Part shown: positions 56,687 through 64,000 of the stretch, one piece after another
Position numbering within the stretch: position 1 is the stretch's first letter
How the letters are laid out: the number at the start of each line of letters is the position of its first letter
DNA from: Cornus controversa
Lineage: Eukaryota; Streptophyta; Magnoliopsida; Cornales; Cornaceae
Length of the DNA: 64,000 bases
Assembly: GCA_026545225.1 (NCBI GenBank)
Contig: CM048845.1
Span: 101,118,033 to 101,182,032 of the forward strand
Reading direction: 5' to 3'
Program-made: the position numbers and the translations under genes
The notes under the pieces: model-generated
Told to the model about the DNA's origin: nothing
What the model saw: the letters and a program-made list of their open reading frames with translations, nothing else
Databases searched by the model: none

Positions 56687-56696
56687 AGAGAGAGAG
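56640..56696. repeat. (TC)n microsatellite with inverted tail
   Basis: About twenty TC units run directly into GTGAGAGAGAGAGA, giving a CT/GA snap-back. Confidence 0.93.
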
Positions 56697-56961
56697 AATG
56701 TGTCTTTTCACTTTTGCATCACCTAAACAAGCACTTCATTGAGTTTCTGATATGACTGAAAGAAGCAAACTTTTGCTGTTTATTCTCATTGCAGTTCATG
56801 TACCTGAACCATGAATCGAAGGCCAACCATAATCCAACTTTTCATGCTATGATATAATGGATGGCCTGAAACCTTTGTTGTTGGGGTCGCGAAATGATCC
56901 TCCAACTTCTTGGGGTCAGACTGAACTGCAACCATGTTTGGATCAACATACTGGATAACCT

Positions 56962-57012
56962 GATTGCAGTTACTCTCAATCCAGATGGATTGCAGTTACT
57001 CTCAATCCAGAT
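56962..57012. repeat. 26-bp tandem duplication
   Basis: GATTGCAGTTACTCTCAATC is repeated at 56962 and 56988. Confidence 0.9.
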
Positions 57013-57364
57013 TCAGTCGTGACGACCATTCTCAAGTCACCTACATAAGGTCGTGATCGGGTATTAAAAAGAAATTGGTGACCTTGAATCACTACTAAAA
57101 CCACTCTAGTATGGTTTTTGTTTAAATTATTGTGGAATCTGAATTGTAAAATTGAATTTTTGTTTGTAATAAAGGTTAAAGAAGAAAGTTATTATAGACA
57201 GTTGCCGTGGATATCTCCATACTTTTCTCTCCCCACCACATGCACCATGTAGAGGAATTATAACCGACCCATTAGTCATTATGAATAAAACACTGTAACT
57301 CCCTTCTTAATGCACTCACTCCTCTTTTCAAATTCAAATTGTCTCAATCTCCCTTTAAAACTCC

Positions 57365-57370
57365 TATATA
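57365..57370 (+). promoter_or_regulatory. Possible TATA box of the BASL-like gene
   Basis: TATATA about 90 nt before the ATG, followed by a CT microsatellite (57403-57443) in the likely 5'UTR. Confidence 0.4.
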
Positions 57371-57403
57371 CCTTCTCTTCTGTTGCCACTCAGCTACTTT
57401 CTC

Positions 57404-57434
<31 letters not shown>

Positions 57435-57458
57435 TTCTCTCTCTACTGCTACAAAGAA

Positions 57459-58843
57459 ATGTGCACGCCATGGACAATGACTAGGCTAGCGAGATGGCGG
57501 ATAAGGGATTTGGCAACGTGTTTCTTCCCATGCAGGTTTCCGTTAGGTAGGTAACCAACACAAACTTGAAAACTCTGAAAATGACCCTTCAACATTACAT
57601 GCATAGACTACATTTTGACTTTTTGATCATTTTGGTTGAGCTAATACCAATTTCTTTCCTCAATTGAATTGAGTTTAGGTGTTGTTTCAGATGAAGAACC
57701 AGATATATGTTGCTCTTCATCACCTCAAATGCGTAGTGGACCAATAGTTTCTAGCCCAATGGGTGACAATAGAAGCCATGAAACTAACAGGTACAACCAG
57801 GAGAGAGAATTGGTCCAAGGTTCAACACAGTGTACCGGCTCCGGTGCCAAAAAGGCGACCGATGACTCGTGCTGGCCAAAATTTACAGATGAGGATTACA
57901 TTGTCTTCTGCTTTAAAGAGGATGGAGTGATTCATGTGGTGAACGATGGAAAGTCGGAGTCATCGGATCACCTCAACCGTCCAAACAGAAGTCCAAGGCC
58001 TGCCAATCGGAAGGTGAGCATTGAGCTGTTTTGATTCTCTCATTCATCTTAAACTTGATCAAAGAAAAAACTCCCACAATGCATTAATTGTCATATTATT
58101 GTTTGGTTTTGGCAAAAAAAAAAACAGCTAATGTATGGTGAGATTGAGGAGGAAGTTTGTCACTCTGGCCATGAAGATATGTTAGATGAAGATGTAAACT
58201 ATATTTACCCAACAAATGAGGGAGATACTATCATCTGTAATACAAAGGTTAAGCATTTCTCTCTCTCTCTTAAAATACAAAGGTTACCCTTACCCACATA
58301 GATTTTTATATAAATTGGTATTCATGTACTCTCATGTGAAGAAACAAGCAAGTGTACTCTTGCAGGGTAAGGAAAAGGGGATCATTTACTTGGACACTGA
58401 ATTGCCCTCGGAAGGGATGAGAGAGGAAATTTATGTTGAGGAGAAGAAAGAATGTAAAACAGTGTCTGCAGAGTCCAGCAACTCTACTCAATCAGATAGC
58501 AGCACAAGTTCTTTTGCATTCCCAGTGTAAGTCTACAATATAATCTAAAAACTCACGTTCGGACTCAGCTCGTTTATGAGTTGAGCGAGCTGGCTCAACC
58601 TTTACTCGCCATGAATGCAGAAGAACAAATACGAGCTGAGGCTTCAACAACCCGAACACTTGAACAGCTCAATTCATTTGCAGTTATGAAATAGTGAAAC
58701 TTGTTTATTAAATTATGTAGGTTGTAATATGCAGATTACGCTGGGAATGGATGGGCAGTCCTGCACAAATGCCAAAATCAGAATGCCAGCATTTCAGGAA
58801 GCACAAGCACCGGAGTGTACGTCTTCAGTGTTGTAGATTCTGA
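57459..58843 (+). CDS. BASL-like cortical polarity protein
   Basis: Resembles Arabidopsis BASL, the scaffold that marks one side of asymmetrically dividing stomatal-lineage cells and recruits MAPK signalling. Five exons: 57459-57546, 57679-58013, 58128-58247, 58366-58526, 58735-58843, GT-AG with consistent phase, 270 residues. The N-terminal block MCTPWTMTRLARWRIRDLAT followed by CFFPCRFPL matches the conserved WT...L..WR.RD.A.CF..C..PL start of BASL proteins. The middle block reads DYIVFCFKEDGVIHVVNDGK, then SPRPANRKLMYGE. FAFP near residue 234 is an FxFP MAPK-docking motif, as reported for BASL. The C-terminus is WEWMGSPAQ with a basic tail. A CT-rich leader and TATATA lie upstream. BASL itself or a BASL-like paralogue cannot be separated here. 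Confidence 0.82.
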
Positions 58844-60553
58844 AAGCTGAAGCACTCTTTCTCTCTCTGTCTCTCTCAATTTTTTCCCACTAGAATGGAT
58901 TGAATATGAAGTACCACCCATGTTGATTTTCATGGTACTAATAATAGCATTATGATTTATTCAACTTTGTGCTAACAAAAAACCAGCTCTGTCAATCATA
59001 TTCTATACTTGGCTTATTTCTAGTTGATAGGCCTATGTGATCTTGATATTTCACTATAACATGGGCTGTGACAAAATAATAAAAAGCAATGAGCTGACAA
59101 TCTTTGGATTGCTATATAATTCGCAGACTTTAAGATAATGGAATATTGACATTGCAATTCAAGATTTCCAAAATCTCAGCCTCCACGTAAGAATAATGCT
59201 CACCCAAATGGTTAAGCAATAAGCAACAACTGTAAGGCGTGATTGGACGAGGAAGAAGAATTAAAAGAAGCTGCAAATTTTAGAACTAGTAGCAAACAAC
59301 ACACCTGAAAAGAGAGACTGAGCACCTGAATTACCATCAACTGATTGTAAAATATGTCAACTCGCAATGATGCACAAGCCAAAACAAAATCCAAAAATAA
59401 AAATAAAATAAACTGATTGTAAAATATGTCAAACAACTTATCTAGATACTAAAATTTTGTGAATTTACTCTCAAGAAGACATAAAACTAAAAGCAAATAT
59501 TAATCTTATATAAAATATATAAACAACCTGAACAAGGCCCCAAATCAAGATCAGGTAGAGTAGCTTTACAGGTTTTTGTAGGTCTTCCCGCTCTAATTTA
59601 CTAACTAAATTGGAATATTTTTGGTACTGCAATTACAATAGTTACATCAGTAACTAAGTCAACATTCTAAAGGAGATTAATAAGACCAAAATTATTCCGA
59701 CTCCCAAACCAAGAAAATCTGACGCTAGTGTTGTTTACAAAATTATTTCTAAACCCTACCAAAAGGCGGAGTCCAAGATTGTCAAGACCTGCCAAAGGCT
59801 TTTCACCAAGAAACCTTGAATAGCAGCAAACTGGTATATGTTTCTAAGCTTAGTAATTTTGCTCTTGGGACAGTACATTTCAAATTCTTTTTTAGGTTTA
59901 TGAAGTGCATAAGAGTAAAGGGAAAAAGAAATAACAGTGTATCAATTATTGGATTCATTTCAACCACAAAGTTTCCAAAACAAAATGAGCAGTCCCAGTA
60001 ATAGAGCAATCTTGCCCATCAAGGAAAAGAAAGAAAGTGCTTCTATGATTCTCTCCAGTAAGTAGATAAGAGGCAGTTGCAGGCAATGGAGCTTAGTGTC
60101 CTTTAGGAGGCCTATCAACCACTGAATTAAATATTAGTGGCCTTGTAAGCTTTTACGACTAACGAGACAGTTGAAGTGGGTAAAAAGTAAAATACTAGAA
60201 TGTAAAGGCATGGTTTACAACTAAAATAACACGACGCATCCCATGAGTCAAGATGATTTACTAATACAAATTGCCACCCATCTCGCTTAACCAGTTTTAG
60301 CAAGTGAAATGAACCCCCACATATGAGCACCACTCCCAACAGTTATCACATTAAACATTTGAAAGCACAAGAATATGAAAAACAGAACAAAAGGGTTCAA
60401 TATTCAGTGAATAATGAATAATTATCAACAAAAACCCACAGGTACTATCACAATGGCACTCTGTTACATATTACCTCAAGGAGCTAGTGGACAAGTGCTT
60501 CACCAGGAGCTCTTGGAATCCCACGATTGGGACTTCCCTTGCTGGTACTCGTA
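58844..60553. other. Convergent intergenic region
   Basis: Between the stops of the BASL-like gene (+) and MPB2C (-). It must contain both 3'UTRs. No further gene or paired repeat was found. The open frames here lack motifs. Confidence 0.55.
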
Positions 60554-63132
60554 CTATTTGCTTCTGAAAACAAATGATTGAAGATGTAACCTTGCACTGG
60601 CAGCAACAGCAATAGAATCTTCGTCTTGCTTTTCTTTTGCTGCAGCAACAGCAGCGAGATAAGCTTCTCTTGCCGTCTCCATTTTCTGCATCTCCATCTC
60701 ATCCAAATCGTCCTGCTTGAATCAACTTAGATCTTTCAATTTGCAAATCATACATGAACAAATGACAGAAGGTAAATGAATCAGTGGGCCTACAACCATT
60801 TTTGTAAAGACCTTCCAACGACCTACTGGCTTAATTAGTTGTACACTTAGATATATGTAGGTGTGTGTGAATTTGTGTTTAAATAAATTCCAAGAAATGT
60901 AATTTACCCAAAAACAAAAAGAAACAAGTGTAATAGAAACATAAACAAGTAGATATAGTAGTATTACATAAATGTGTATTTAGCATGGTGAAGAAAACTA
61001 TTTGACATGAAGAACTGACACGCAATTGTCTTCTATGAATTACCAAAGGTGGTGGGGAGGGTCATGAGCTTACTATTTGAGGGAGATAATCTGAATGATA
61101 AGGTGTGACATCATAATCTTCAGAAGATATAGTGGAATCATTCTTTGTCAACCCTTCAAATAATAGCATAAATGATGAAATCTCTCCTTTCATAGAATCT
61201 AAATCTTCCTGGAGCTTCTCCACCTTTCCATTGGAGGTCATTGCTTCCCACTGTAACTTTTCCAGGGCTGCTTGTTTGTCAGCAAGCTTAATCTGTGGAA
61301 AAGGGTAACTAATAACAATTATGTGAGATATTCTCAGTCAAAGGATAAACAGAAAAATGTGCGAGAAAGAGAAAGATATATAGAGAGAGGGGGGAGGGGG
61401 AGAGAAATTCTCAACCAAATTACCCTATGCACATACTAATTACTATACCACCAAAACTCTCTCCCAGAAAAGAGCATAATATAACGACAATTAAGTTTCA
61501 AGTGCAGCCATAGAAGATCAGTAGTTTTAATCCTATTCACTTTTAAGCAAATGTCTAGGTGGCAAGACTCCTTTCCTGCTTTCCAAGGCAGATCTATTAG
61601 ATGGCAGGAAGAATTACATTAATGATGCATTTGGGAGCACCAAATTGACACTTTGGAATTGGAGAAATTTTAGTTCAAAGTTTGAACTGAATTTTGAACT
61701 AAATTTCCTCCAATTCCAAATTCAAGGCGCCGATTCGGTCCTCCCAAACATAGTATAAGCATCCTTTGTTTCTAGATATGCCAAAGCTCAGTTTTCTACT
61801 ACATAGCCATTTAAACTTTATGTGATGATAGATTAGACTGTGAAGTAATTTTTAAAAAATTCTAAATAATTTACATCATTTGTTAATTAATTTAATATCT
61901 ATAAATATACTTGCATTCGTATAGGAAAGGCAAAAGATTAAATCCAACAACCCTTTAGCTAAAGTTGTATCTCCTCCTTCCAAATGGAAGGTTGAGGCTT
62001 TGATGGCTAAAGCCCCCTTGGGGGCAATAATGGCTGTGTATGTGTTAGTTGGGTGTGTTTACCTACCCACAAAATATATATATATATATATCAATGAAAA
62101 AAGAAAAAGTTATACATGCCTTGAAGGGAACTATTCATGCTCTCAACATTTTCTTGCAATGAATTTCATAACCACTTGAATGTGATGTTACCCTTTGATA
62201 TGAAGAAAACTAGTGGTCACAAAGAAAGAAAATAAATAACCTACAATATCTTTCCCTCTCTATCCATCCATATACCTATGTCAACCTCTTCTGGGTAAAC
62301 CTTTTGTCCAAGCAAATAAAAAATAGCCACTGCAAGAAAAAGTGACCCCATGGTAAAGATGGGTCGATAGCTAATTTAAGACGAAACTAGTGCATATGGA
62401 ATAGGTTTGAATAATGAGCGGTGACATACTCACCGAAAGAAACTGCTGAACTGGGGTTTGGATGCGAAATGTTCAGCTCCCAAATTTGGCAGTTTTGTTC
62501 GGTTTAAAAATCATTATTCTTGGATTATTATTTTATCAGAATGATGCAATCAAATAATAATTTATGGCATTGAAACTCCAGTATCCAAAAAACAAAATAA
62601 AATAAAAGCTAAGAAGTCACTGCATTATTTTTGTACACCTCTAAGCTCTAAGAACACAAAAAGCTAAAGTGTACAGCAATCCAACAAATAGACCAATATA
62701 GGACACTGATAAAGGTTGCTCAAATTTTGAGAAATCCAACAAATAATAAATCAAAAACGTACACAAGCATTAGACACGTGCCTTTGCATCAGAGAGTTGT
62801 AGCTGATTAGACTTGATTAAAGAATCCTTTTCTGCAGCCTTGTGTTTCAGTTCATCAAGTTTTGCATGCACAGAAGTCATCTGGTTCTTTGAAATCTCTG
62901 CAGATTTCAGAAGTTCATCTTTCTCCAATAATTTCCTTTGCAGATCCTCCACTTGTTCCCTCAATGCAGTCAACTCTTCTCTGTCTTTTTCTGATGGCAA
63001 CGCCCTTGAGGAGAAAATTGAGAAGCTGTCGGCACATCCATCTTGGTTATTACCTTGGTCCTTGTCCCCATGGTCCCTCCGTTTTTTTGTCGGAATTGAT
63101 TGAGATGCATTTTTTCCTTTCGGGTCTGTTAA
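60554..63132 (-). CDS. MPB2C: MPB2C, microtubule-associated protein (3' part)
   Basis: Plant-specific protein that decorates cortical microtubules and binds viral movement proteins and KNOTTED1-type homeodomain proteins, limiting cell-to-cell transport. Three exons on the minus strand, in coding order: 63132-62782, 61292-61074, 60713-60554. The first visible exon has a basic Ser-rich part and then a coiled coil (LREQVEDLQRKLLEKDELLK, SAEISKNQMTSVHAKLDELK). The second continues LADKQAALEKLQWEAMTSN, EISSFMLLFEGLTKND and a tyrosine-rich acidic part. The third reads DDLDEMEMQKMETAREAY and ends LHLQSFVFRSK. All three are in phase 0 (243 codons with stop). The N-terminal exon(s) lie beyond 64000. 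The first visible intron starts with GC. Confidence 0.9.
61293..62781 (-). other. MPB2C intron with GC-AG borders
   Basis: The donor reads AAG then GCACGT, and the acceptor TTCCACAG. A GT donor 4 nt further on would put a TAA stop directly in the next exon. A MITE (61630-61748) lies inside. Confidence 0.7.
61630..61748. mobile_element. Foldback MITE in MPB2C intron
   Basis: TTTGGGAG and CTCCCAAA ends, then TTTGGAATTGGAGAAATTTT against the complement of AAATTTCCTCCAATTCCAAA, giving an almost complete hairpin of about 119 bp. Confidence 0.8.
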
Positions 63133-64000
63133 CTGCAATATCAGCACCCATTTTAAGGTTCACAAAGACATAAACTTAGAAAACAACAGAATATAGTAAA
63201 CCTAAAAAATTGCCATGTATAAGAACCATGATGATTATTGATAATAAAGTAACCCCACAACCAAATGATCCTAACTCCTAAACAAAGAACTTGCATTACT
63301 TTGTGTATGCCAAAACCAAAGTCAACATGATTAGGCAAGTTTCAGCCATCTGATTGGTGATAATTTCAAGTACTGATTCTTATGAAGTTTCCGCCGTAAA
63401 AGGAAACACAGAAAAACTTAGAGTCTTCTCATTACCAAATACTTAAACATGGTAGATTTATCAAAAAAAAATACTTAAACATGGTAGCAATGTGAATTAT
63501 TTATATGTGATGACTCAATCTTCCACTTTCAATGTTCATTACAAAATAAAAGCATACAGAATAATATATGATAATTAAAGCCCTATATTGGTGGAGTAGA
63601 GCATAAAGTCATACAAGTGCAGCCTTTTCCGTTCCACACAATTTCATCAACCTAGCATGTCTTTAGAGAGACTGCTTCTGGGCTTTGGTCATTATTCACT
63701 TATCAAGGCCCCAAACAACTGACATTACATGATTAAGACCAGCAAAATATTCACCCACCATTAAATTCACCAAAATCCAATATCTTTCGTGTAACTCATA
63801 TAAATTGTATTTGCTTAGAATTTCATAATGTCTTGAAATCTTCATAATTGCACAAACAATGTGATGGTGAAATTATGACTATCATTTTTTTGAACATTTG
63901 ATGTGGTATGTATTGTTAGCACTTCATGCATTTCCATAGACTGTGACCAGCTTCATAGTTGAGTTAGCGTGTCCATACTCATTGTTTTTTTTGGGGGGCA
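63133..64000 (-). other. Upstream MPB2C intron, no exon seen
   Basis: Begins (minus strand) before the acceptor GATATTGCAG and shows no coding frame that fits the family N-terminus, so this is read as intron running off the window. Confidence 0.55.

Larger units (their letters stand above)
55792..57458. other. Intergenic between deacylase and BASL-like genes
   Basis: Holds the deacylase 3'UTR, three simple or tandem repeats listed separately, and the BASL-like promoter (TATATA at 57365-57370). No other gene was seen. Confidence 0.5.

Noticed and set aside
62813..63173. Plus-strand frames over the MPB2C exon
   Set aside because: Shadow frames of the coiled-coil exon on the minus strand.
1..64000. 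CRISPR arrays, operons, ribosome-binding sites, tRNA or rRNA genes
   Set aside because: The DNA is plant nuclear. No such arrays, and no tRNA or rRNA structure, were seen.

Overview
The window is nuclear DNA of a flowering plant, almost certainly a eudicot. It has intron-bearing genes with eudicot-type products, long AT-rich intergenic stretches, and a dense layering of plant LTR retrotransposons, LINE fragments, MITEs, a CACTA element and MULE/hAT-like TIR elements. All coordinates and splice sites were read by eye. Family names come from recognised protein motifs, not from database searches.

Layout. (1) 0.3-49 kb is a decayed array of cytosolic sulfotransferase (SOT) genes: copies or pieces at 0.3, 3.3 (3'UTR only), 28.3, 29.8, 36.7, 43.6 and 47.9 kb. 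Every copy carrying coding sequence is broken by stops, frameshifts, deletions or inserted elements. Three copies carry a TAG at the same Trp codon of the PAPS-binding P-loop. (2) 3.5-7.5 kb is an old copia-type LTR element with degenerate coding, sitting in SOT-flanking DNA. (3) 11.6-28.0 kb is the most striking object, a Tat/Retand-type Ty3/gypsy retrotransposon in a non-canonical form. A reversed third LTR plus about 0.67 kb of reversed 3' internal sequence is fused head-to-head to the 5' LTR, and the whole 16.4-kb compound is flanked by one 5-bp target duplication (GATAT). The element has gag, protease, RT, RNase H, a second (archaeal-type) RNase H and integrase. Between integrase and the 3' LTR it carries an antisense gene with a plant mobile domain (PMD) and intron-like gaps. 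A foreign solo LTR sits between RT and RNase H. (4) 28-36 kb holds a CACTA element, MITEs, a TIR element with an 8-bp target duplication, a copia fragment and a LINE fragment split by a PIF-like MITE. (5) 37.1-41.6 kb is a minus-strand copia element whose RT has lost its catalytic YVDD region, inserted in an older gypsy gag remnant. (6) 43.6-49 kb holds two more SOT pseudogenes, one split by a GAG-protease-only copia derivative with a perfect 5-bp target duplication, and a Stowaway MITE.

(7) 49.5-64 kb is different: ordinary genic DNA with three conserved single genes that look functional. They are a D-aminoacyl-tRNA deacylase (GEK1 type, nine exons, + strand), a BASL-like cortical polarity protein (five exons, + strand), and the 3' three exons of MPB2C (movement-protein-binding 2C, - strand, convergent with the BASL-like gene; its 5' end lies beyond the window). 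One MPB2C intron appears to use a GC-AG splice pair.

The three intact genes are unrelated in function (translation quality control, stomatal or asymmetric-division polarity, and a microtubule-associated plasmodesmal-transport regulator). The SOT array and transposon belt form one decaying domain, and duplicated SOT flanks inside it preserve empty sites that support two of the insertions.
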